DNA of 64,000 bases from Ascoidea rubescens DSM 1968 (GCF_001661345.1 NW_017962915.1:871657-935656), one strand, 5' to 3'. Positions 51,252 to 63,093 are shown, numbered from the stretch's first letter. Numbers and translations: made by a program. Notes: a model not told the origin generated them from the sequence alone.

Positions 51252-53654
51252 TTAAAATTCAAAAAAAAAATCAACTTCTTGGGCCACATCTTCTAAATTA
51301 TCAACAGAATAATACCTCGTCAACTTTAATATCAACTTTAAACAATCCGGAAACTCATGGTTCAAATTATTCAAAAAAATTATCTTAACAATAGGCGAAA
51401 TATAATAAATCAACTCATTAATATTTTTCTCTTTATTATTCAATCCCATTAAATAATTCACTATTTTATCAATTATCATAAAAATCATACTCTCCTTGAA
51501 ATTATCATCCTTTTTAATCTCTTGAATTATTTTTCGTCCTATCAAATATCGCTTACTTTCCTCTTCTTCTTCTTCTTCTTCTTCTTCTTTTTCTTTTTCT
51601 TTTTTGTTTTCTTTTTTACTTAAATAATCTTCATATTTAACATTGAAATCCCTCTTTATCACTCGAACAAAATTCAAACTCAACATCTTTATAAACCTCA
51701 CACTATCCTTTTCTATCTCACTCAAATAAATATCAATCAACTCCTCAATAATCTCAAATATTTGTAAATCAATCTCTTCATCGATCTTACTCGCAAACTC
51801 AATTAGTTTACTTAGAAAAAAAAATATCCTCTTTCCAATATATTCTCGAATTTTATCATTTTTCAAAATTAATGAATGTAAAACTAGTATAGCCTGAAAC
51901 ATTAAAGCTATCTCCTCATTATTTTTGAACGTATAATTTTCCATTTCCATTTCCATATCCATATCCATATCCATATCCATATCTTTATATTTATATTTAT
52001 GATTATCACTTCCACTGAATTTACTATTAACAATATTGCAAATCTTTCCAAAATTTCTCAATTCCTTTGAAAAGATCTCCTCAATGCATTTGTTCACTTT
52101 CATAATATTACAATACTCTTTAATCTCAATCGCCGAATAACTCTTTAAAACTTGTAATGTTCTTGCTTTTAAAAAATTAAATCTAGAATCAACATATGGT
52201 ATTATCCAATTTTCAATCAATTCTCCAATTTTGTACATCTCAAATTCAGGTTCAACTAAAATTTCTGAAATTGAATCAAACATAATCAAAACACAATCTA
52301 TATCTTCTGCCTCTTCAAATCTTTCAATTTCATTCTCTTTATTATTGATTTCCATAAGCTTCCTTTGTTCTTTTTGTTCTTTTTGTTCTTTTTGTTCTTT
52401 TTGTTCTTTTTGTTCTTTTTGTTCTTTTAAATTTGTTTCAATAAACTCATAAATCTTCTTTATAAATATCTTTGATTTACTATTAGCCAACGCCACTAAT
52501 AATGTTTTGGCTGAATAAGTTGGAGAATAATAAAAATGATCAAATCGAATGTAAAAATTATTATCAGTTAAATCCCTTTTTTTTTCATTATATCTATACG
52601 AATTCTTTAAAAAACTATCCTCGCTATATCGATCTGTCTTTAATGATTCAAAAATAAACTTTTGAATAATATCATCGATTTTTAATTCTAAAAATCCCCT
52701 GATTCTTTCATTATCAATCAACTCGATCATACTTAAAACAATCGAGTGCAAACTCTTGTCCGATATGAATTTTTTTTTGTCTTCATTTTCATAGTACTTT
52801 TCAAGCAATTTAGAATATCTATCGACAATTTCAGGAAAATAAACGTTCATAAATATGTGCTGGAAATTTGGAATGGAATTTAGAAACAAGTTAGAATTAA
52901 AACTGCTAAATAATAAATAGATATTGTGAAAGGCATAATCGGTGTATATTATCCAATGGTTTAAAATCTCAACATAGGGAGGAGTTTTAAAGTTTTTCTC
53001 GAGTGATAGGCGAGAAATGTCGCTAAAATAATTAAATTCTTCATTCTTTCTTATGATATTCAAATTAAACAACGTCCATGAATTTAGAGTCGTTTCAGAA
53101 TACAAAGATAAGGAATTATATGATGTGATATATGATAAGCATCTGGTTAGAAGAGTCAATATTTCGCTGTTCTCGAGTGAAAAACAGCTTTCCTGGGGTT
53201 TTATTTCATTGTTGTTAAATTTGGATAGTTTAAGGGGGATATTCAAGTCATTTAGTATTGTTTGCGCTATGTTTATTAGCTGAGGAAATAATAGAACAAA
53301 AGAGTTTGTTAGTTGTTGTTTTTGGTCTTTGTTTATTATTTTTAAGTTGAAATTATTTAGTACATGGTCAAAGCTTTTTAAGCAGACAAAAATAAGATTT
53401 TCATCAAAATTGTTATTAAAGTTGTTATTGTTTATATTGAAGATTTCAATTAGGATATTGATGAAAAATAGTATATCATCAAAAGAACGTTTCAAGTCAA
53501 AGATTATTGATAAATTCGAAAACAAGTATTTTTTCAAGTTTTGATTTAGTTCATTATTTTTGATTAAATTCATTTCAGCTAGATCAGTTAAATAATGATG
53601 TTTCAACCAATTTTTTTCAGATGAGAGTATACCCAATTGATTTGGTAAAATAGA

Positions 53655-53686
<32 letters not shown>

Positions 53687-53939
53687 GAGTGGAAGTGGAA
53701 GTGGAAGTGGAAGTGGAAGTGGGAGCACTGTTATTATAATTCCAAAATTGATTGAAATGATGGAATAAGAAACGAGAAATTTTGAATTTCAATTGATGGT
53801 TATGAATATTTTTATTTTTGAGGATATTAATACAATTAGACAGAAACCCAGGAATGAATCTGATATTACCTAGTTTTTTATTTTGATTAAGATCGAAGAT
53901 TTTAATAATCAAGTCATTTAAATTTATTTGATCAACCAT
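51252..53939 (-). CDS. Diverged importin-beta-family karyopherin (Sxm1/Nmd5-like)
   Basis: An 895-residue protein of helical repeats. The N-terminal region has the layout of importin-beta proteins, with PGFLSNCINIL, a helix, and then NWLKHHYLTDL after an Asn-rich insert. The sequence NFYIRFDHFYYSPTYSAKTLLVALANSKSK near residue 460-490 resembles the segment of Sxm1/Nmd5 that precedes the second half of the solenoid, followed by ARTLQVLKSYS. Low-complexity inserts are KEQ repeats (about residue 510), MDMDMEME (about 655), poly-Glu (about 785), and Thr-Ser and poly-Asn near residue 70-90. Importins of this group carry ribosomal proteins and other cargo into the nucleus. The protein is highly diverged, so the family assignment is tentative. 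Confidence 0.55.
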
Positions 53940-54009
53940 TTTATATTATACTATGTTATATTATTGTATTTTATTATGTTATTATTTTTTTTTGATTAAA
54001 ATTGTAATT

Positions 54010-54080
54010 ATATTATAAATTATATTATAAATTATATTATAAATTATATTATAAATTATATTTTGAATTATATTTTGAAT
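54010..54080. repeat. 12-bp tandem repeat in the importin-like promoter
   Basis: The unit TTATATTATAAA repeats about four times, followed by two TTATATTTTGAA variants. Confidence 0.8.
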
Positions 54081-54428
54081 CAATAAATGCTAATGAAATT
54101 TTTATGAAACTTTTGAGATTTTTTTTTTTTTTAGATTTTTGGATAAAATTTAAAACTAATTTAAAACATAACACTTTTATTGTAGATAAATATATGTAAA
54201 TTTTGAAACAAGTAAGCAAGTCAAAGAAAAGAAAACTCTAATGAGACTTGATAATTTAAAAGAAGGTGTTTCTTTTAAATGAAATTGTGTAATAAATTTT
54301 GTTATTTTTATATCAAAAATCTAGAATAATTTAATTTCAAAAAGCAAAAGCAAATGAAAACAAATTAAAACAAATAAAAATTTAATTTTGAATTAAATTT
54401 GGGGTTATAATAGCTTTGCTGATCTTGA

Positions 54429-54431
<3 letters not shown>

Positions 54432-54466
<35 letters not shown>
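54432..54466. repeat. (TA)n microsatellite
   Basis: About 17 TA dinucleotides, then TTTATATAATTTTATATA-like sequence. Confidence 0.9.
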
Positions 54467-54471
<5 letters not shown>

Positions 54472-56684
54472 ATATAATTTTATATATATTAGGAATCTTA
54501 ATATTTTTAATAATCCTAAAAAACTTTAAAAAAACTTTGAAATCTTTGAAATCTTTTGAAATCTTAAATTTTGAAATGACTTTTAAATGAGATTGAATTT
54601 CAAAATAAAATTAAATTTTAGATTTGATTTCTGTTGTAAAAGGATATAATTTTAATAAAATTTAACAGAAATTCATAAAAATGAATAAAAATTAACGAAT
54701 CTTTTTTAATAAAATTTTTTAAATTATGGAAATAAAATTTAGGTACAGGTTACTTATATACGGTTTTGCTTATCAATTAAATAAAACAGTGTAAAGTAAA
54801 AAAAGAATAAAAAAAAAATAGTAAATTAAAAACAAAAATTATTTCAAGAGTTAAAAAATTTTGAATTAAGAGTGAAGCCCAATAGGCTGAAGAAGAAAGA
54901 AAAAGAAGAAAAGAAAAACAAATTCAAGTGATAACCAATTTTTAATTGAATGATCAAAAAAATACAAATTAATACAAGGTAACACTAAAAAGTATTGAGT
55001 AGTACTGGTAAATTTAGCAATAAAATTAATAATATCATTAATGATGTGATTGGAAATTTCCAATGAAGAGTGATTTGAATCAAATTTGCAAGTGAAGTTG
55101 AATTTGATTAGGCTTGTAAATATTCATTTCCTAACACCTGAATTTCATTTTTGCTTTTTTCTTTGCAAGCGAAGAAAGGAAGAGATTTCAAAGACAAATA
55201 ATTGGTTTAGGGTAAAATGGAAAAAAAAAGAGGATTTGAATCTTGCGAAAAGAGTTGAGAATGGGATTATCTGAAGCAAAAAATAAATGCAACTGAATTA
55301 GAATGGATAATAATATCTCGCAGGCAATATAAGAGTTTGAAACTTTTGGGAAAAGTATGGAAACTTATTGGGAAACAATAAAAAGGTTCAAATTATCGGT
55401 ATTAATAAATGTATTAAAAGGGATTCACTTACAAAATGTGGTTTGATTATGATGAATCGAGATAATATTTTCAAGCACGTATGTTGATATAAATCAAAAC
55501 CCGTAAATCGATAGGTTGAAACAGCAGCAATTACGTCTTTGAAAGCAGCAAAACATTTCCACTAAACTAGCTGCTGCACCAGAGGAAGTAGCGAAAAAGA
55601 GCCAAAGCAACTGGGTTGTTTTGAGGAATAAGAGCTGCTGTCTTCGGAAGACTGTTTCAAATTGGCTGGATGAGACAGTTATGAAGCAGCTGGAGCTGGA
55701 GATGGTTCTGGAGATGCAGCAGCAGTAGCACCATCTCCATCTCCAGCTCCTCCAGCTCCTCTAGCTCCCCCAGCACAGACTACAAAAAATAGAACATCTT
55801 GTCGACGATCTAGACCCAAGCAGGAAACCCCAGCCAGAGATTTCCTGCTGTGGACTTTGGAGCTGTTCTCCACCAACTGCTTGTCCACTATTCTGTTCTC
55901 GTCCAGCGTTTCTAGAATTCTATTCTGTAAGAGAGTAAGAGTAAGAGGGCCTTCAGGGCTTCCTTAACTTCTCCTGCTTGCTTTGAGTAGTCCGATCAGG
56001 TATGCAATAATAAAAACCATCCACATTTCATTTCAGCACTGGCTGTTTGCCCTGTTCGTGATATTATTTTGCGTTATTATTTGTGATACTCTTGCCCTTA
56101 CTATGCTGTGTTGCGATTTGTTTGTTTCATCTACTGTTTTACGGCTCGTTTCCTGGCCTGCAAAGCTGTGTTTAGTATGGGCTTATTGTGGGCTATTGGC
56201 ATACTCCCAGCATGCAATTGGGATACAGCTCTAATCCAACCTACAGCCCATTCCACTCTCCAGATCGCTTATTTGCCTGGGGCTTTAGCATTTTAAGTTA
56301 GTTGACGTTTTTCTATCAACTCAGTACTTGGTATCGAGCCCAATCCTCTTCTGTTTCTGGCTGCTGGGAAGGGAAATTTCCTCTTCAACGTACTTCTTTC
56401 CTGGCCTCTGATTGGCTGGGAATTTGATTTCTATGCTTCGATTTCAACTTTCAAATCCCCATTTTCTCTTTTGCAGCTCTTTTAATCTTTCCTCTAACTT
56501 AGGTGCTAAATGCTGCTACCAGAGCACGATCTTCTCCTGTCCTGCCAATCTTATTCTCATCATTCCCTACTACTGACTGCAATGATTCATATATTGCATA
56601 TTCTATGAAATGCGTCAATCGTATATTACGTATCTCTGGCAAAAAACCAGTCAATCGTGTTAATCGCTGTGCTATCGTCTACTT

Positions 56685-58150
56685 TCATACAACCGACACA
56701 TACTGATTGATGTCTCTCACAATCTCAATGGTTTCATGGGGATTTGCTACCCACGCTGTGCAGGCCACCAATCTGGCCTTGAAATCGTTTGCGTTGATAG
56801 AAGCAAACTGGTCTCCAACATGCAATGTTTCAAATGTTTCAATTCCACCAAGGTAACTTTGTAAAGACTTCACCCCAACGCTTTTGTCTCCAATATCAAT
56901 CCACACATCATTCCCACCATTGAATGCGCAAAATTTTATTCTCTTTGCACTTTCGCAGTTTTCCAATTTTTTTTGGCAAGTTAAAACGATTTCCTCCAAC
57001 TGTTCTCTGGACAATGCTCTGGAATATTTCTGGATGATTCCCACTGCTTTCTTCTTGCATATAATCTTGCTTTTGTCTCCAATCTCCAATTTGGAACTCA
57101 CGTTAATCAATGTCTTCTCTGCGATGTTCAAAAACTCTGCGATATCGCTTGTAGTCCAGCTTTTTGCCTCTTCAGTCTCCCATTTTTCCTTATCAATCCA
57201 CTCCAATTTGTTTGCCAACAGTTCATTGAATCGAAATAGATAATTGCATTCCCCTCCAACAACAAAAAAATTCCTCTTTTGCTCCAATGAAAGATCCAAA
57301 CATTCGTCAATCGAATCAATTAGCCCCTTTAGTCGCTCATAGTATCTATTTCCTTCACTTTCTGAGTATCCTGCGGCTGTAACAACTCCCACCATCAAAT
57401 TCCTCTTCAACAACCCAAGTATTGGCCCAATCACATCTGAATCATCCAAAATTGACATTCCATCCTCGTATAATGTAACATCTCCATCGAATGTAACCAA
57501 TTTCAATGAATACTTACCAGACTCATCTCTTCTTGTTACCTCTAACACCTGCGCTGTGTTCAATATACATCTGATGTCGTTAAAACTGGGTGCAACGTAA
57601 TTTCTCTTGGAAATCGATCTCTTTTTATCCTCAATATAAAACGCTTCAACCAATGGCAACACTGTGAAAAACCCCCCAACGTTTGGTAAAAACTGTCGTA
57701 GCCTGGAAAATGCTACTGTATTACTACCACGACTCTTAATATCATCGATAATCAACTTTTCAATATCTCCAAAGATCTCAGCATATCGACTTCGAGCAAC
57801 TTCGCTGTTTTCTTCTCCTGTCATTGTCTCATCTTTCATATTATGTAGAACAAATGCTCCGAGCAATAGTGTTTTAATCCACTCGATAAATTCATCTCTA
57901 CGATGGTTCTTCAAATGATCTTTTCTCAATAATTATGTATTCAATAATTAGTATCTTATTCCGATAGTTACTATCACAATTATCATCATAATCATCATCA
58001 CCATCATCATTTAAAAATCAACTATAAATATTTTGCTATAACATACAATCAATACGATATCTTGTTTATTTTTTAGTTAGTATCAACATAAAATAAATAA
58101 ATAAGAAATGCTCGCTATATAATATGATCTTGAACATACTTTGATGACAT
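56685..58150 (-). CDS. ISN1: IMP-specific 5'-nucleotidase, 3 exons with a 14-nt microexon
   Basis: On the minus strand exon 1 is 58150-58140 (11 nt), intron 1 is 58139-58061 (GTATGT; TACTAAC at 58076-58082; CAAG), exon 2 is 58060-58047 (14 nt), intron 2 is 58046-57920 (GTATGT; TACTAAT at 57947-57953; AAAAG) and exon 3 is 57919-56685. The 419-residue product begins MSSKYRIDYHLKNHRRDEF, which aligns residue by residue with S. cerevisiae Isn1 (MSSRYRVEYHLKSHRKDEF). Exon 3 alone has no ATG in place. Family motifs are VAPSFNDIRCILNTAQV, the HAD-like TFDGDVTLYEDG near residue 150, GVVTAAGY, REQLEEIVLT and ETLHVGDQFASINANDFKARL. Isn1 hydrolyses IMP to inosine in purine salvage. Confidence 0.95.
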
Positions 58151-60229
58151 TGCTAAATCCTAAAATTAAGATGTAAATATTAGTTAGGCTGAAAATATCA
58201 ATCTGGGAGAAGTATTTCTCATTTATATTATCACACATAATTCCTCTGCATTTTTGTTTACGTTTTTCTCATAAACAGAAATTACACTTTTAGATTGCTA
58301 TTCACAATTGGTGACTAATATTTACTTTTTTATTTTGATATTGGCAATCACAAAAATACAAAAACAAGTTTGAATTCTTAAATATATGAATATATGAGTA
58401 TATAAATCATATATGATTATCAGGATATCAAATCTGAGGTTATCACATTACACTTTGCTTTTTTTGACGATAACATGATGTCAAATTTCATGAAATCGAT
58501 AAAAATGAAGAAAAAGAGAGCACTTGTGTACCAGATAAAATTAATATTCTCTTAATAATCGATCTTTGGTATGGAGGGCTAGATGAAAAAAATGAATTAT
58601 AGAAAAAAAACCAAGTTTTCTCATTTTATAAGCTGGTCATAGACAAATATAAATATGATTATCAATAAACACAGAAAAATGATTTTAAACAACTCTGCAA
58701 TCCATAAAAGAGCAAGTGAAAAAAAAAAAATTATCTACTTTACTTTATTTTATTCCATTTAATTTCAATTCAATTCATTTTATTTGATGTGGCCAGAATA
58801 ATGATATTTATTTCAATTAAGATATACACTACCATAAAGTGTGACATATAAATAAAAAAAACTGGGGTTCAATTTGAAAATGATCAAAAGAAAACAACAA
58901 TAAAAACATTTAAGGGATATTCTGATCATTAAAAAGTCAAATCTAGTTAATTATTTTAACGTTATTAATATGTAAGACCACTGGCAAACTAAAATATATA
59001 CATCAAAATAATCAGTCATGGTTCTTTCGGATGTACCGAATGACTAGTGAAAAGCAGTCAGTTGATTTGATTTCAAGTAAAATTGATTATTATAAAACTA
59101 CTCAAAGATTGTTTTGTATATCAAAAGGTATAATAAAAACAAGAAGTTCAATTATTTAAGCCATAGGTTCTTTAAAAGTTCAAGAATATAATAGTGACAA
59201 TTAAAAGAGTTAGAATAGGGTCTAATATGGAAGTTATTTAAAAAAAAACAAAAAACAAAAAACATTAAAAGCAAATGAAAAGAAAACTTTTAAAATAATG
59301 AAGTAATTAAGATAATATAAAGAGCTGTAATAATGAAGTGAAAACAGAAACAAAAATCTTTAAAACAATGCGCGAGTATGTGGTGGATCAATTTTGAATA
59401 AGACTAGTCAAAAATATAGCCAAAGTTCTCAACAAAAAACTCTAAAAGATTGGAAAAATAAATCTGTTTTATTGCAATTAATGAAATTTCTATCAAATCT
59501 GATTTCAAAATAAAATAAAACAACCATTGAAGAAATCAGAATAAAAACTTGGATAAATCTTTAAAAAATGGAACAAAATAAAATTCATAATATTTAAACT
59601 TTTGATTTTGATATAAGGATGTTTTTTAAATTTTTTTTGATGAGATTAGCATATCATGTACAGAGTATTTAAGATTTTCTATAAAAATTGTTGAAAGTTT
59701 TAAAATTTTGATTTTAAACAAATTATTTTTGATGCACATATTGTGGAAAACACCAATGTAGACAAAAATTAAACATGACTTTAATATTTCATTTTTAAAT
59801 AACATTGAAAACCGATAAAAGAATTTTTTCAAAGGATTATCAATTTGATTATGTTTTTGATCGATGAGAAAACATAAAAATGCAAAGAAAAAAAAAAGCC
59901 AACAAAATGCGCATTTGTATTGTTTTCTACCACCGTTTTGTGTTATTTATAAGCAAATCTCAAAGCAGATGGAAGCTGTCACAAACAAAACAAAGAAAAT
60001 ATGCAAGATTTATGTCTCATACGTCATCGATGCCCAAGGTCTTAAATAGAGTTTACGGTCTTAGAGTTTACAATATCGCGCCTATATTCCAAAACAAGCA
60101 ATTAAAATATCTCCAAACAAACGCAACATTTACTCTGAGTAGCACGTGATCAAAGAACTCAATTGATCTGTTTGGCTCGTTTTATGAAGGGGATGGAGAT
60201 CGAGTAGCAGACTCTAGGCTGAAAGAACA
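58151..60229. other. 2.1 kb divergent region ISN1/CIA30
   Basis: Almost entirely A/T with no ORF of protein-like composition. The last 100 bp before CIA30 are GC-richer and contain a CACGTG box. Confidence 0.6.
60143..60148. promoter_or_regulatory. CACGTG box upstream of CIA30
   Basis: GCACGTGAT lies 82 bp upstream of the CIA30 start, consistent with Cbf1-linked control of a respiratory gene. Confidence 0.45.
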
Positions 60230-61112
60230 ATGTTTAAAAGGATTTTCAGTAAATTATTGCGTAAGTATTGGGCTTCTTGTATTCAATATCATATATATGT
60301 TGTTTTAATGGTTCCAAATACATTGCAACAATCCGAATTATGCCAATCATCTAACATTTAATTTTATTTTTTCTAAAGCCCCTGAACATGGAACAGTTCA
60401 GGAAATAATCAACTTCAATCACCCCAATGAGATAAACAAAGTTTTGACTCGATGTGATCAAGAGCTTGGTGGGTTTTCTACAGTGAATCTCGACATTGTT
60501 CCAAATCCTGATGATTCCAAGACAAATGTAGCACATTTCCATGGTTATTTGAATCTTGATACACCGCCAAATAGACCAGACATCACACATTCTGGGTATG
60601 CAATGTGGAGAATAAAAGATCAAGAACGGACATTTTTCAATAAAGATAGATATTTGGATTGGAGTGCTTATAACCAAGTGGCGTTAAGAGTTAAAGGTGA
60701 TCATAGAAAGTATTTGATCAACATACAAGCAGATGCTCCAAAGGATACCGATATTTTTCAACATCGTCTTTTCTTAAATAATCCCAATGAGTGGGAAACG
60801 GTTATGGTTCCGTTAAATCATTTTGTAATGACCAACTACGGTATCTTTAGAGATCAAGATTGCTTGAACACTTCAATGATCAAAACCATTGGAATTGGTA
60901 TACTAGACAAACAATTTGGCCCATATTCTTTATATGTTGATTGGATTAAAGTGATGTGTGGAGATAACGTTCACAAGACATTTGTTGAATCAAGAATGGA
61001 GAGTTCTAACAAAAAATTGACCAAAGAAGAACAAAAAAAGATATTAGAAGAAGAACAAAAAAAGATATTCGAAGAAGAACAAAAAAAATTCCCAAATTCA
61101 ATCGAAGGTTAA
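60230..61112 (+). CDS. CIA30: Complex I intermediate-associated protein CIA30/NDUFAF1 (2 exons)
   Basis: Exon 1 is 60230-60260 (31 nt), the intron is 60261-60378 (GTAAGT; branch ATCTAAC near 60348-60354; TAAAG) and exon 2 is 60379-61112. The 254-residue protein begins MFKRIFSKLLPPEHGTVQEI, a short basic presequence. The CIA30 domain follows, with DQELGGFSTVNLD (the family's conserved D-x-x-x-GG-x-S block), a GYAMWRIKDQ strand, DLDWSAYNQVALRVKGDHR-like sequence and PLNHFVMTNYG. The last strand is FGPYSLYVDWIKV. Repeats of KKILEEEQ form the C-terminal helix. CIA30 is a chaperone for the membrane arm of respiratory complex I and is absent from yeasts that lost the complex. Its presence argues for a retained complex I here. 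Confidence 0.92.
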
Positions 61113-61309
61113 TAACAATTTATTTGAATTATATATAATATAATAAAACCGTTCTTTCAGTCAGTGAATAGCAAGCAGTAAACTTTCACTATAATTTCAT
61201 CACCAATCAGTTTTGATTTTCTCAATCTACAATGATTAAATAAACCTTGTACCGATTCATACAGAAATTTGCTTTTAGTCACATATAAAATCAATCGCGT
61301 GTTTATAAA

Positions 61310-61316
61310 TAGGGCT
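61310..61316 (+). promoter_or_regulatory. TAGGGCT motif (Tbf1-type) upstream of RPS4
   Basis: ATAGGGCTCC on the plus strand, 308 bp upstream of the RPS4 start. It pairs with the opposite-strand motif at 61467-61474. Confidence 0.4.
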
Positions 61317-61466
61317 CCAAAGGCTACTTCCAAATGTGGTGTTTGCATTCAAACTGCGTCACAAAGTGCTGCAATTTCTCTGCTGCACCCCAAAAAACCA
61401 AACTCAAAGCGCTCTTTCTTTCATGGTCAAGCGAACGGTCTCGTTCCATCCAACACTCGACCGCAG

Positions 61467-61474
61467 AGCCCTAG
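61467..61474 (-). promoter_or_regulatory. CTAGGGCT motif (Tbf1-type) upstream of RPS4
   Basis: AGCCCTAG on the plus strand, i.e. CTAGGGCT on the minus strand, 150 bp upstream of the RPS4 ATG. In Candida, Tbf1 binds YTAGGGCT-like sites in ribosomal-protein promoters. Confidence 0.5.
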
Positions 61475-61623
61475 TGCTAGCTATTTTCATGAGCTCGTTC
61501 TGCATGTCAATTTTCATGGTGTTAGTGAAAGAACTATACTTATAAAAAGTGGATTAAAAGTCTTAACAGCTTCTTCACAATATTAAGAAAACATCAACTC
61601 AAGAAGATAATATATAATTCAAA

Positions 61624-63093
61624 ATGGCTAGAGGACCGTAAGTGATCATTTCACACTACAATACTATCAACTAAATATTAATTTGATGAAGGAAATAATT
61701 CATTATTTATCTATTTGATATAATTAAACTTCATCATAAAAAGAGCAAAAAAAAAAAGAAGAAAAATTGGAAATTTGGAATATTGAAATTAATTACGATA
61801 ATTAAAATTTTGGATTTATAATTTATACATGGGTTTACCAGATTTTTAATTTTGAAAAAATGTTGAAAATATTATTTACAAAATGAGATTCTAATGGAAA
61901 CAAGTTGATTTATAAGAATTTTCTGAATAATTGAATTGCATTCTTAAACATCAATAAACAATAAGTAGATTTATTTAATTGAATCAACAGAGCTATTAAT
62001 TAAACATTAATTTTACAAAAGCGTTTGAAAAAAAATAAAATTTCGGCTTCACAAAAATTAATTCTTACAATTGTTTATTTTAAACTGATTTAACAATTTT
62101 CATTGTTCAATTTGATTTAATTCTGTAATGAAAAAGTCATTTAATAGAAAAATGTGACCAATTATATTCATTTTATTTAATTTTGTTCATCAAATCAAGT
62201 ATTTTCCATGATTTAAAATAAATCAATTTGATTTCTGCAGTTGAAAGTTTAATTTATACATCTTTTTTTGATAGAAAAAATTGAATCGTCAATTACTAAC
62301 TAAATATAAATTTTAATACAGAAAGAAACATCTTAAAAGACTTGCAGCTCCAAACCATTGGATGTTGGACAAATTAAGTGGTACTTATGCTCCACGTCCA
62401 TCCCAAGGTCCACACAAATTAGGTGAATCTTTACCATTGGTTGTTTTCTTAAGAAACAGATTAAAATACGCTTTAAATGGTCGTGAAGTCAAAGCTATTT
62501 TAATGCAACGTCATGTTAAAGTTGATGGCAAAGTCAGAACTGACACCACCTTCCCAGCTGGTTTCATGGATGTCATTAGTTTAAATGCTACCAACGAAAA
62601 CTTCCGTTTAGTTTACGATGTTAAAGGTAGATTTGCTGTTCACCGTATCAGTGATGATGAAGCTTCTTACAAATTAGCTAAAGTCAAAAAAGTCCAATTA
62701 GGTAAAAAAGGTATCCCATACGTTGTTACCCACGATGGCAGAACCATTCGTTACCCAGATCCATCTGTTAGAGTTAACGACACTGTCAAAATTAACTTGG
62801 CTACTGGAAAAATTGACGACTTCTTAAAATTCGATACTGGTAAATTAATTATGGTCACTGGTGGTCGTAACATGGGAAGAGTTGGTGTTATCACTCACCG
62901 TGAAAGACATGAAGGTGGTTTCGATATAGTTCACATTAAAGATTCTTTAGATAATACTTTTGCTACTCGTTTAACCAACGTTTTTATCATTGGTGATGCT
63001 GGAAAGCCATGGATCTCATTACCAAAAGGAAAGGGTATCAAATTAACTATTGCTGAAGAACGTGATCGTCGTCGTGCTCAACAAGATTTATAA
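61624..63093 (+). CDS. RPS4: Cytosolic ribosomal protein eS4 (2 exons)
   Basis: Exon 1 is 61624-61637 (14 nt), the intron is 61638-62321 (684 nt, GTAAGT, TACTAAC at 62294-62300, TACAG) and exon 2 is 62322-63093. The 261-residue product has the same length as S. cerevisiae Rps4 and begins [20 protein letters not shown]. Motifs are [20 protein letters not shown], an S4-like RNA-binding segment ([19 protein letters not shown]), the KOW region ([20 protein letters not shown]) and the C-terminal [18 protein letters not shown]. It is a 40S subunit protein. The codon use is strongly biased to GGT, GTT, AGA/CGT and TTA, as expected for high expression. The intron is the longest coding-region intron in the window and is nearly pure A/T. 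I saw no convincing box C/D snoRNA in it. Confidence 0.97.

Larger units (their letters stand above)
53940..56684. other. 2.7 kb non-coding region upstream of the importin-like gene
   Basis: The left part (53940-55500) is extremely AT-rich, with a 12-bp tandem repeat and a (TA) run. At about 55560-56000, and less strongly to 56500, the base composition jumps to GC-rich. There are many CAGCAG/CTGGAG units and frames open on both strands, none protein-like. I see no tRNA, snRNA or gene I can defend. It may contain a promoter or a non-coding RNA. Confidence 0.5.
61113..61623. other. RPS4 promoter region
   Basis: 511 bp with two Tbf1-type motifs and a moderately GC-rich patch (61370-61520). No additional gene seen. 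Confidence 0.6.

Noticed and set aside
55679-56296. Gly/Ala-rich and hydrophobic short ORFs near 56 kb
   Set aside because: Overlapping frames in a GC-rich block, TTG or GTG starts and no homology recognised.
57515-57530. GGTAAGTAT on the minus strand inside ISN1 as a splice donor
   Set aside because: It encodes conserved Gly-Lys-Tyr within a continuous homologous frame.
61680-61930. TGATGA and CTGA in the RPS4 intron as a box C/D snoRNA
   Set aside because: The C box lacks the purine at its first position, the boxes are about 240 nt apart and no terminal stem is seen.
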